From Planctomycetota bacterium (GTDB lineage Bacteria; Planctomycetota; Phycisphaerae; UBA1845): a stretch of 64,000 bases of DNA. A program made the position numbers and the translations under genes. The notes beneath the pieces were generated by a model. That model worked only from the letters and a program-made list of their open reading frames with translations. It did no database searches and was not told the DNA's origin. Shown here piece by piece: positions 50,806 to 58,195 of the stretch (positions within the stretch are counted from its first letter, which is position 1; each line of letters starts with the position of its first letter). Where the stretch lies: assembly GCA_016208685.1 (NCBI GenBank), contig JACQXM010000037.1:1-64000 (forward strand), given 5' to 3'.

Positions 50806-52131
50806 TCATCGTTCGCCATGAACACACGGCGATCTCGGCCCGCTCTTCCCAAACCGCTCGGGAAATCGAGCGTCATAGAGAATCGTGCCGGCGACCGGTC
50901 GCTTGTCATGCTCCGGCGCCAGAGCCCGGAGCGCCTCCCATGCCATCAATCCGCCGCAGATCATGTTCGTACCCGGCAGCGTGGGGGCCGGGCTCATGGC
51001 GCAGCTATCGCCGGCCCTCTCCTGCGCCGCCTTTGCGGCCAGGTTAGGCACCTGATGTTCCAGGCACGGTGTTCGACCGGGGTTGTAGATGCGCACCTGC
51101 GCCGCCAGCGGCGAACTGCCTCCGTCGATCAGCGCTATGCCGTCCGCCAACGCCAGATCGTTCACGTACTTTCGCGTCGCCCAGTTGTCAGGGCAGCACA
51201 CGCGCAACGCCGGCGGCGTCAGATCGCCCGGTCGGTCCTGGTACCGACTCGGAAACGGTCGGATCACCAGCAGCGGGTTGCACCGTGCCGCCAGTCGTTC
51301 TGCCATGGCCTGCACCTTGGGTCGGCCCACGTCAGAATCCGCGTACGCAATCTGCGCCGGAAGATTCTCCCCTCCGGCGACATCAGGGTCGAACAGTCTG
51401 AGCTGACCACGCCCCAGTAGCGGAGCAAACGCCTCGAGAAAGTGAACGCCGATGCCGCCGCAACCGATCACGTCAACGATCGCGCCATCCTTCTGCACGT
51501 CGGGCGACGTATCGTCGCCGTCCGTGCCTGAGGCGGATTCTGCGGCCGCATCGTGCGTGATCAGCGCATTCGGCGGACTGGCGAGTTCCACGCGACCGGC
51601 GAGGATGAGTGCCTCCTGAAGCGCCATGCCCGCCGCCACACGGGCAAACGGCAACAACGGTTCGGCGGCGGTGGGCCTTGCGCCGCCGGCGGCGGTCGAG
51701 GCGACTCCGGCCGGCGAGCGGTACGCCATGCCGACCCACGCGCGCCCCCACGTGAGTGAAAGATAGTGAGACGACCGCGCCGCGCTCAGCTTGGCGCAGA
51801 GGTCCTTCGACGCTGGGTCGTTGGTGGCGTCCACAACGATGTCGGCCTCGGGTGCCAAATGCTCGGCAGTCTCCGGGAGCCACAGGCCGGGCTCCTGCGT
51901 AATGCGCGTGCCGCGAGGCAGGTCTGTGAGGCCATCGAAGTAGTCGATGGCCCCTCGCAGATGCACTCCGCCGAACCCGACGGCCGCAAGGCCACGGCAG
52001 AGCGGCCAGGCCGGATGGCGCCAGAGTCGCTCAGCGGGAACATCATCGATCTTCACCAGCACCACAGCATCGGCGATGCGCCGTACGTCGGCTCCTGCCG
52101 CGCGGATGCGATCGAGCGTTGGGACCGTCAT
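50806..52131 (-). CDS. Two-domain E1-like ubiquitin-activating protein
   Basis: 441 residues; ATG 52131 overlaps the JAB stop by ATGA and has GGAGG 8 nt upstream. Residues about 215-441 are an active ThiF/E1 adenylation domain: VIGCGGIGVHF (ATP loop), LFDPDVAGGENL, GRPKVQAMAERL, CCPDNWATR and TPCLEH with Cys356 as a candidate thioester site; the usual NLxRQ arginine reads NLPAQ. Residues about 45-180 look like a second, degenerate ThiF fold: VGFGGVHL, EADIVVDATND and AAGMALQEALILAG. An inactive N-terminal and active C-terminal adenylation half is the layout of eukaryotic E1s. It would adenylate and charge the Ubl encoded at the head of the operon. Last gene of the operon. Confidence 0.8.
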   Translation of the reverse strand: MTVPTLDRIRAAGADVRRIADAVVLVKIDDVPAERLWRHPAWPLCRGLAAVGFGGVHLRGAIDYFDGLTDLPRGTRITQEPGLWLPETAEHLAPEADIVVDATNDPASKDLCAKLSAARSSHYLSLTWGRAWVGMAYRSPAGVASTAAGGARPTAAEPLLPFARVAAGMALQEALILAGRVELASPPNALITHDAAAESASGTDGDDTSPDVQKDGAIVDVIGCGGIGVHFLEAFAPLLGRGQLRLFDPDVAGGENLPAQIAYADSDVGRPKVQAMAERLAARCNPLLVIRPFPSRYQDRPGDLTPPALRVCCPDNWATRKYVNDLALADGIALIDGGSSPLAAQVRIYNPGRTPCLEHQVPNLAAKAAQERAGDSCAMSPAPTLPGTNMICGGLMAWEALRALAPEHDKRPVAGTILYDARFPERFGKSGPRSPCVHGER

Positions 52132-52880
52132 GATCCTACCTCCGCAGGCGCCATCTCGCGGCAAAACCGAACTTTGACGGCGATTTCGGACACGAGCTCC
52201 TCCCTGATCCGGCGGCGCTCCTGCGGCGGAAGAGCGCGATCAGGCGAAACGGCCAGCTCCGCCGCGACGAACCGCGTCGACCCTTCGGTACAATACGGGC
52301 AGCGCTCCTTGCGAACCGCGTAGAGGTGATGATCACGGCGCCCGTTCACAATCAGCGAAAACGCCACGCTCCACTCGACCTCCAGCCGGGCGTCATCCGC
52401 CTTCGGCACGGGCGCCGGTTGCGAGAGGGCTCTCCGGCTCAAGCACCCGTAGTGCGAGTGTCCAGGGTTGATGGTCGTGCTTTCCCGGAAGGAAACAACC
52501 GTTGACACCTGGTCGATGAACGGCCCGGCCAGGAACTCGTCGTCGATGGCTGATGGTGTGCAGCCGTGCGGGTGGCGGTGGATGAAGGCAATCGGGACCA
52601 GGGTGAGACCCAGGCCCTCGGACAGGGCGCTGATCTCGCGCCGCATGGAGAGCACCTGGCACCCCGGCTGGTGCACACTGGCGGCGCCGACCTCTTGGCC
52701 GGCAAGCAGCGGTGTAGCCAGCACGTGAAACGGGCGGGATTGCGCTGCCAACCCGACGAGCCCGTATTCCACCTCCGGGCGATCGTAGACCTCGGCGAGC
52801 ACCTGAGCGACGGCGAAGCAGCGCTCGAGCGCTTCGGGTGCGAACGAAATCGTGGCGTGCGACGGATTACTTTGTGACAC
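52128..52880 (-). CDS. JAB/JAMM metalloprotease of the ubiquitin-like operon
   Basis: 250 residues from GTG 52880 (GGAGG 7 nt upstream); it overlaps the end of the 379-residue gene by 14 bp. JAMM residues: Glu39 in VEYGLVGL, then FIHRHPHGCTPSAIDDEF with His101, His103, Ser110 and Asp113. The spacer between His103 and Ser110 is six, one shorter than the usual seven. The C-terminal part has CPYC and a helix-rich tail. JAB enzymes trim Ubl precursors or remove Ubl from targets. As this operon's Ubl already ends in Gly-Gly, deconjugation is the more likely role. Stop overlaps the E1 start. Confidence 0.8.
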   Translation of the reverse strand: MSQSNPSHATISFAPEALERCFAVAQVLAEVYDRPEVEYGLVGLAAQSRPFHVLATPLLAGQEVGAASVHQPGCQVLSMRREISALSEGLGLTLVPIAFIHRHPHGCTPSAIDDEFLAGPFIDQVSTVVSFRESTTINPGHSHYGCLSRRALSQPAPVPKADDARLEVEWSVAFSLIVNGRRDHHLYAVRKERCPYCTEGSTRFVAAELAVSPDRALPPQERRRIREELVSEIAVKVRFCREMAPAEVGS

Positions 52881-54006
52881 GTCGAAGCCTCCGATGTACC
52901 CTCTGGGCCAGCATATCCAGCGCGCCTCCGGGCACGTCGGCTCGCCAGGCCCGGTGAAACGCGCTGCGGCCCGTCGCCAGGTTGACCCCTGCGTCGAGCC
53001 AGAGAACGACGGCTTCGGCGTTCGTGAGTTCTTCCGACTGCAAGTGGAGGTATTGCGCCTGCAGTCCCGTGCAAAGGCCCCCGCGCGCCAGAGTGCCCGC
53101 CGCCTCCCAGAACATGTCCGGGTGCGCTTTCGCGCGGGGAGCACACGCCAACAAGCGCGATCGCTCCCAGCCGGCCAGCTCCAGCCCCACCCAGGTGACG
53201 CTGTTGTCGTCGCGTTTGACTAGCGGACCTCGGGCGAGCAGAAAGCGGCCCCCGCTATGATGCACCTGATAGGCGCCGCAGGCATGGATCACCGTGTACC
53301 GCGCATGGCGGGAGCATTCGTAGCGGTCGAGGATGCTCTTGATTTCCCCCACGAACTCCGTCGCGAGCCCGATGTAACACGGGTCCGCGGCCTCGTGTCT
53401 GCGCGCCCAGAGTACCATCTGGCGGTCGACTTGCGCCAGAACCTCGTCCAGCGGACGTGCCTTCTCCAGGCAGATCCTGTAGCGCGTGCCGGCAACAGTG
53501 ACTTCGAAGCCGTTCGCCACCGTCTCGTTCGCGGGCTCCAGCGGCGACACCGTTCGCCCGAGTATGGCGCAGGGAGCACCGAACCATAACGCCAGCCGCG
53601 CCGGTGGAGTGCGATTGGCCCCAAGCAACTGTACACCTTCCTGCAACTTCGTAGCGTGCCGCGTGGCATTGTCCAGCAAGCGCTGCACCTCGCGCGGCCG
53701 CGGCGGGAAAATGCCGGGCGCCTGCAGCCAGCGCAGGTAGGGGATCAGCTCCAGCAGGCAAAAGCGCAGCACGGGCAACTGCTGGAAGCACTGCCGGGCC
53801 TGCCCGATGACGCCGTGGCCGCCCAGCTCACCGGCGCGATCCGCCAGAGCCCGGGCATATGCCGTCAGCGAACCGACGCGCACCATCCCTCCGGACAGCC
53901 CGCGCACCGGCGCCGCAAAGACGTCGTCGCCCACCAGGTAGACGGCGCCGAGTGGCGCGACGGTCAGGAAACCCAAGGTCTGGCTTGGTCTCGTGCCGCC
54001 GTTCAT
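52867..54006 (-). CDS. Unknown 379-residue protein of the ubiquitin-like operon, E2 candidate
   Basis: ATG 54006 lies 2 bp after the Ubl stop. No family is recognised. The N-terminal third includes AVYLVGDDVFAAPVRGLSGG; the middle has a beta-rich part (GFEVTVAGTRYRICLEKARP, LDEVLAQV) and YTVIHACGAYQVHHSGGRFL; the last third contains HPDMF (His295) and ARGGLCTGLQAQYLHL (Cys312). A His-Pro followed by a Gly-x-Cys near a W/L-rich segment is reminiscent of prokaryotic E2-like proteins, whose cysteine takes Ubl from E1. Position between Ubl and JAB supports a conjugation role. This is an inference; it might instead be a target, a scaffold or an effector. Confidence 0.45.
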   Translation of the reverse strand: MNGGTRPSQTLGFLTVAPLGAVYLVGDDVFAAPVRGLSGGMVRVGSLTAYARALADRAGELGGHGVIGQARQCFQQLPVLRFCLLELIPYLRWLQAPGIFPPRPREVQRLLDNATRHATKLQEGVQLLGANRTPPARLALWFGAPCAILGRTVSPLEPANETVANGFEVTVAGTRYRICLEKARPLDEVLAQVDRQMVLWARRHEAADPCYIGLATEFVGEIKSILDRYECSRHARYTVIHACGAYQVHHSGGRFLLARGPLVKRDDNSVTWVGLELAGWERSRLLACAPRAKAHPDMFWEAAGTLARGGLCTGLQAQYLHLQSEELTNAEAVVLWLDAGVNLATGRSAFHRAWRADVPGGALDMLAQRVHRRLRRVTK

Positions 54007-54008
54007 CG

Positions 54009-54365
54009 TCAGCCGCCCCGATACGCCTCGGAAACCAGTACCGTCAGCTTGTCCGGCAGCGGGGCGGCATCGCGGGGAGGCGCGCCGGGAAGGACAATGT
54101 CGTCGAAGGTGATGGGTCTGCCCGGACCCGCCATTTCGGTTGCGCCGGCGGCTACCTCCACATCGATCGCCCTTGCGCTGCGGACGACATCGCCCAGAAC
54201 GCGCGCAGTGCGCGCCGCCGGTTCGGTGGACTGCGGCGTGTCAAGGACCATCTGCACCAAGTCCCGCGCGGGCAGGCCGACAACGATGCTGCGGGAAAAT
54301 CGCGCCACGCAACTCGCCCCGAGCCCGTAACACACGCTGACTTCAAGATCTGCTTCTGCGATCAT
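54009..54365 (-). CDS. Ubiquitin-like protein ending in Arg-Gly-Gly
   Basis: 118 residues. ATG 54365 has the strongest ribosome site in the window (AAGGAGG, 8 nt). It opens MIAEADLEVSVCYGLGASCV and ends DKLTVLVSEAYRGG, a final beta-strand followed by a bare Gly-Gly at the stop, the form used by activated ubiquitins (compare the ubiquitin tail HLVLRLRGG). The middle (PARDLVQMVLDTPQSTEPA, ITFDDIVLPG) could carry the helix and the loops of a beta-grasp fold, but identity with known Ubls is too low for me to assign by eye. First gene of a four-gene operon with E1 and JAB, which is the main support. Confidence 0.65.
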   Translation of the reverse strand: MIAEADLEVSVCYGLGASCVARFSRSIVVGLPARDLVQMVLDTPQSTEPAARTARVLGDVVRSARAIDVEVAAGATEMAGPGRPITFDDIVLPGAPPRDAAPLPDKLTVLVSEAYRGG

Positions 54366-54608
54366 GGTCTCTACCTCCTTCGCATTGGAACACATGTTAC
54401 GGGACGCCGCCCTCCCGATTCCCCGGGGGAAGCTGTGGCGTCCGGCGTCAGGTCCACGCGCCGCGGCCCAGACCGGCGAGCGCGCGGCTCCGCAGCGCTG
54501 CCGCGTCGCGCCCCGCCGGCGCCGCACCCGGCCTTCCCACTCTGGCACAATTCGATTACCATAGTACCTGGACACGTTTCATCACCGCGCCAACTGAGCA
54601 TCGTGTCC

Positions 54609-54636
54609 ACGCTAGCGGAGCATGAACCCATGTCAA
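54609..54636 (-). promoter_or_regulatory. Candidate promoter of the ubiquitin-like operon
   Basis: Minus strand TTGACA (54636-54631), 16-nt spacer, TAGCGT (54614-54609). The -35 is perfect but the -10 weak, as expected for an activated or regulated promoter. It would give a leader of about 240 nt. Confidence 0.35.
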
Positions 54637-54730
54637 GGAAAAAGGCGATGGAGATAGCCCGAACACCCGCCGACGGCGGCGCGCCCCGCGCCGGAAGGTC
54701 CGCTCTCTGGCATGTCTCCTATACAAACTA

Positions 54731-54759
54731 TTCGACCGCGATTAGAAACTCTGTATATG
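54731..54759 (+). promoter_or_regulatory. Promoter of the HTH regulator
   Basis: TTCGAC (54731-54736), 17-nt spacer, TATATG (54754-54759), within an AT-rich patch. The -35 and spacing match the sigma-kinase promoter at 9983. Confidence 0.5.
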
Positions 54760-54830
54760 ATTAGCGCCAATCGGTGGCGGCGGCGGGCACGGCGGGAATC
54801 CAAAGGGCCGGCGACGGAGGGCGGCACGCG

Positions 54831-55928
54831 ATGCAACTGGAAATTCGTTTGAAAAAAATTCTCCGGGAGAACGGACTGGCGGGACGAACGGTCGTGCAGC
54901 GGATGGCCGCCGACCTCAAGTTGCACCGGCATACCATCGGGAAGCTCTACCGCAACCAGGCATCCAACCCCTCGCTCGATGTCCTGGGCAGAATCTGCGA
55001 CTGGCTGGAACGTAACGGAGTACCCGGCGGCATTCTGCCGCAGGCGTTGTTCGGCGTGCGGCCATCGAGCCTGTGGGAGGCGGTCGCGGCGCCGGGCGCC
55101 GTCACCCTTTACGTCGGAGAATACCGTCAGATGCCGCCGGGGCCCCGGCCGCTACGATGGATCGCCCAACACGATGCCCTGGCCATAGCCAAGATCGTGC
55201 AGTCGCTATCGGGCACCGCCACCGTCGCGGAACGGCGTGTGTCCGTAGGAATCGAGCACGTCCCTTTCCGTTTCGATCCGGAAAAGTCCGCCGTCGGCGC
55301 CGACCACCTTCAGGAGGATCGCAAGCGTGCGGGCGAGATCTTCCGCAAGTTGCAGGCCTCCGCCCGTGCAACGAGCGCGATCATCCTGGGCAGCCAGCGC
55401 GCAAATCACCTCGTGGAACTGCTGGTCGCCGACATCTTCGGCTGCGAGGCCTTCACTCTGCCCAGGCGAGGCAGACGCGCGGCGCCGCTGTACCTGGCGT
55501 TCCGGAAGGAGGATCGCGTCGTACCCAGTTGCTTTGGGGGCCGCACTGCCCCGCCCGGTTGCACGGCGGTGCGGGGACCGGGCATTTACTACCGTACAAG
55601 GGACGGGTGGTCGGTATGTCCCTGGACGCGCGGCGTGCAGGACGCGGGCGTCATTCTCGTGAGTCGGGACCCGGGGACGGCCGCTCTGCGAATGGCAGTG
55701 TTCGGCTTCTCCGGACCGGGGACGGAGGCCGTGGCGGAAGAGCTGCTTCGGGTTCCCGATCGCTTCTGGCCGCTGCCCGTGGCGAGGAACGGGAAGGAGG
55801 TTGGGGTCCATATCTGCCGGTTCGGCCTGTGCCGCGATACCTCGGAAAGCCGGGATGAGGAGGTTCGCGTCAAAGACATCGAGGTAATCCCGCTCGACAA
55901 GGAGATCCTCGCGGAGTGCCTTGAGTGA
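54831..55928 (+). CDS. HTH regulator with C-terminal sensor-like domain, divergent from the Ubl operon
   Basis: 365 residues from ATG 54831 (GACGGAGG upstream). Residues 1-75 are a Cro/CI-like helix-turn-helix: IRLKKILRENGLAGRTVVQR, LKLHRHTIGKLYRNQASNPS, LDVLGRICDWLERNG. The rest is a soluble alpha/beta domain: ATSAIILGSQRANHLVELLV, DIFGCEAFTLPR, YLAFRKEDRVVPS and AALRMAVFGFSGPGTEAVAE. The GS-x-x-x-N...E pattern suggests nucleotide or small-molecule binding, but I cannot name the family. Divergent transcription and a shared 465-bp control region indicate it may regulate the Ubl operon, a frequent arrangement in defence systems. Confidence 0.65.
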   Translation: MQLEIRLKKILRENGLAGRTVVQRMAADLKLHRHTIGKLYRNQASNPSLDVLGRICDWLERNGVPGGILPQALFGVRPSSLWEAVAAPGAVTLYVGEYRQMPPGPRPLRWIAQHDALAIAKIVQSLSGTATVAERRVSVGIEHVPFRFDPEKSAVGADHLQEDRKRAGEIFRKLQASARATSAIILGSQRANHLVELLVADIFGCEAFTLPRRGRRAAPLYLAFRKEDRVVPSCFGGRTAPPGCTAVRGPGIYYRTRDGWSVCPWTRGVQDAGVILVSRDPGTAALRMAVFGFSGPGTEAVAEELLRVPDRFWPLPVARNGKEVGVHICRFGLCRDTSESRDEEVRVKDIEVIPLDKEILAECLE

Positions 55929-56600
55929 ACCGCCCCGCAGCCCTCCCGACCCGGGCCGCGCCGGCGTTCCTCGGGATCGGAGGCCTCGTCGAAGAACTCT
56001 CCCTGAATCGGTTCGGCCACTTCATCCGACCGTTCGCGTCACTTGAAGTGCCAACCCGGTTGGGACTCCAGTGATCCCCTGTTTTCAAGCTCCGTTCCCA
56101 AGACCCTTCTCAGTTCGGCGGCTCGGACAGGTTCTGCCAGGCGCTCGGAAAGAATTCCGACAGACGCCCGTGGTCCCTGACCGCATACCCTCGCCGACCG
56201 TGCGGCTGGACGAGTCCGCGTTGCGTGAACCAGGCCAGGGCGGCGTACGCCTGGTAGCTTGGCGCGTCACCGCCGCCGCAGCGGCGGCCGGGACCAGTCG
56301 GCGCGACGGCGTACGCCCGGTAGCTTGGCGCGTCACCGCCGCCTTCGGGTCCGCCAGAGGGAAAACGTCCTCCGTTGTGAACCTGCGACCGTTGCCGGAT
56401 CACCTCCCGACGGCGGCGGCGAGCAGCTCGGCCACCCGGCGCGGGGCTTCGTGCTCCCGGTTGCACTCCAATCCGGCCGGAAGGGGTCGAAGGTGCCACA
56501 AACTGGCCGCAACACTCGGGGTGTACAGGACCCGACGGATCGCGTAAACTCCGCGAAAACACCGGAGAAAACCGCGTTTTTCGCGGCGTCCGGTGCGGTG
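55929..56600. other. Region between the regulator and tRNA-His, with a 66-bp direct repeat
   Basis: About 670 bp. The segment GGCGTACGCC-T/C-GGTAGCTTG and the following 18 bp occur at 56242 and 56308, a 66-bp period. In the minus-strand frame of 56110-56562 this gives GGGDAPSYxAYA twice, then LAWFTQRGLVQPHGRRGYAV, which resembles a winged helix. I cannot support a whole gene here; it looks like decayed coding DNA. Confidence 0.3.
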
Positions 56601-56674
56601 GCCGACGTAGCTCAGTTGGCTAGAGCGCCTGACTGTGGATCAGGAGGTCGGTGGTTCGAGCCCACCCGTCGGTA
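56601..56674 (+). tRNA. tRNA-His (GTG anticodon)
   Basis: 74 nt with a full cloverleaf: acceptor GCCGACG/CGTCGGT, D-arm GCTC/GAGC, anticodon stem CCTGA/TCAGG around loop CTGTGGA (anticodon GTG), variable loop AGGTC and T-arm GGTGG/CCACC with TTCGAGC. The terminal pair is G-T and the discriminator is A, whereas bacterial tRNA-His usually has G-1:C73. CCA is not encoded. Confidence 0.9.
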
Positions 56675-56781
56675 GTTCACAAGTAGCGGTAGCTAGGGAG
56701 CTTACGTCACATCAGGCTCCCGTCAGCGGTCCGGGGCGACGTGGCACAACACTTCTCCCTGCACTTCTGAAGGAAGTACGA

Positions 56782-56940
56782 TGCCACGGACACAACCATC
56801 GACCGATCCGATTTCGTTCCGTGAGCCCACGGGGCACTACTACGCGACGCCCGGCGGTCGCCGTTCGCCCGAATCGCGTGCCGCGGGCCTATGGCCCCTC
56901 CCCGGCGTCGGCCCAGCTGGCCCATGTGAGGGGACGTAGC
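56782..56940 (+). pseudogene. Possible integrase N-terminal fragment
   Basis: 52 codons after a clear AAGGAAG site: MPRTQPSTDPISFREPTGHY, YATPGGRRSPESRA, then degenerate sequence to a stop. The opening resembles planctomycete tyrosine recombinases (basic start, ...PTG..., GGR, SPESR). It lies 107 bp downstream of tRNA-His. Weak evidence by eye. Confidence 0.25.
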
Positions 56941-56999
56941 GCCGCGACCGTGAGGGAGCGGACCGCCACAAAACGCCACCGGCCTCTTGCCCCGCGCGC

Positions 57000-57099
57000 T
57001 GCAAGCTCGTCGGGCGCCTCCAGCAGCCCCGGGCCCAAGGGCGCGGGGCACCTCGATGGCACAGCCGACCAACGCATGCGACAAGTCGTCGAATTCCAT
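57000..57099 (-). pseudogene. GxxExxY-type protein fragment with a frameshift
   Basis: ATG 57099 after GGAAGGGAGATCC: MEFDDLSHALVGCAIEVPRA, then LGPG, matching the start of GxxExxY proteins (VIGxAxEVHRxLGPGLLE). An extra G at about 57033 shifts the frame; LLEAPDELAARG continues in the next frame. The rest is unrecognisable. These proteins are PD-(D/E)XK-like; this one is broken. Confidence 0.6.
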
Positions 57100-57109
57100 G
57101 GATCTCCCT

Positions 57110-57181
57110 TCCTTCGTGTTCTCCGTGCTCTTCGTGGTTCACCGTTTTTACCACGAAGGACACGAAGAGCACGAAGGACGA
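57110..57181. repeat. Imperfect inverted repeat rich in CCTTCGTG
   Basis: CCTTCGTGTTCTCCGTGCTC and TTCGTGGT pair imperfectly with ACCACGAAGGACACGAAGAG and CACGAAGG across a T-rich loop. It is directly upstream of the GxxExxY fragment, a familiar pattern in this gene family's surroundings. Confidence 0.5.
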
Positions 57182-57649
57182 TGCGAGAAGACGACCATGT
57201 CGGCTCGAAGGGTACGAGCGAACGCAGTGCACAAGCAGGCAACGGCGACTCGCGTCAAGGTGTCCGCGATCGGCGGCCGCGCGGCTCGCCACGGACGCAC
57301 CCGCCAAGCCCGCCTACGATGTTTCGTTCACGCGACCAAACTGCCAATACGCCTATGACGAAGTACCAAGATCGCTATTACAGGATTCAATAGCCGGTTC
57401 CTCTTGAACCCGTGGCCTGCCCCCGATTCATGTACCAGCCGGAATGAGGGCCGACGAGCTTCACCGGCCCGGCCGGAGCGGAGCGATGGCGCGGCGCAGC
57501 GTAGCCCGGTCGGCACGCTGCCGCCATTGGCTTCGCCCGGAGGAGGTTGCAGCACGGAGCGACCTGTAGAGCGAGGCCTCGTGGTCGCGCCCTTCCCGAT
57601 TTCCGACCTGAGTGCCGCCAAGCGCCTGCGGTGGGCTTGGAATGTGCCG
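57182..57649. other. Region without recognisable gene
   Basis: About 470 bp. Contains CCGGCCCGGCCGGAGCGGAG near 57465 but no supported gene. Confidence 0.3.
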
Positions 57650-57871
57650 CTATGGAGCCAACAACTCAAAGCCGCGGAGAATGGCAAAATCATGCGGATT
57701 CGCAGTCATCATTCGTCGTCCGCCGGCGGACCACAACGTGGCCGCGAGGTGCGTATCCAGAAGACGTTTGCGACCCAGTTGCTGTTGGGCCAGCCAGTCG
57801 ACGAAAAGGGTCGTGGATTCCGTTGATGGGTACATCAGTTGAACTTCGCGCACGATTTCTCCCAGCGGCAT
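57650..57871 (-). pseudogene. C-terminal half of a VapC-like PIN toxin
   Basis: 73 residues: MPLGEIVREVQLMYPSTEST, LGRKRLLDTHLAATLWSAGG, RRMMTANPHDFAILRGFELL. This is the second half of a PIN-domain RNase with the LLDT..AA and TANPxDF elements. The first half is missing: hairpin repeats take its place upstream and nnrD follows. The same junction with repeats is found at 2840, so the two loci share an origin. Could be translated from its ATG but would lack the first acidic residues. Confidence 0.7.
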
Positions 57872-58165
57872 CGCCCGGAGGGCGTGCGATGGTTGCCAGG
57901 GACTTCAGTCCCTGGTGGAGAAATCTGTCCTCTTTTTTATCCTCTCCGCCCGGAGGGCGGACGAAGCTGGACCGGCGAAGCTCGTTCGCCCTCCGGGCGG
58001 AGAGAACAAAGGGGGGCCCACTGATTTCCAGGGACTTGAAGTCCCTGGCAACGGAGATGCGTCCTCCGGGCGGAGAAGAGAAAACAGAGGGAGTTGGCCT
58101 CGCTCCCAGGGACTTGAAGTCGCTGGCAACGGACATGCGCCCTCCGGGCGAAAGGCAGCGGGGAA
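57872..58165. repeat. Hairpin repeat cluster, family A, copy 2
   Basis: CCAGGGAC-TTCA-GTCCCTGG (57896-57915), CCAGGGAC-TTGAA-GTCCCTGG (58028-58048) and a third with one mismatch (58106-58126), separated by CGCCC-TCC-GGGCG hairpins. The order and sequence follow copy 1 at 2840-3075, with one more unit. Confidence 0.75.
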
Positions 58166-58195
58166 CCGGCGATCGACGCGTGCTCGCGGCCGAGC

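Noticed and set aside
50806-54006. Type II CBASS (Cap2/Cap3 with a cyclase)
   Set aside because: No nucleotide cyclase or effector gene is found, the E1 has no fused E2, and a GG-ending Ubl is encoded with it.
54009-54365. Pup or UBact-type modifier
   Set aside because: The C-terminus is Arg-Gly-Gly rather than Gly-Gly-Gln/Glu, and no PafA ligase or proteasome gene is near; E1 and JAB are.
57404-57826. Plus-strand frame of 140 codons near the PIN fragment
   Set aside because: Composition like the repeated low-complexity translation of GC-rich DNA; no start site or domain.
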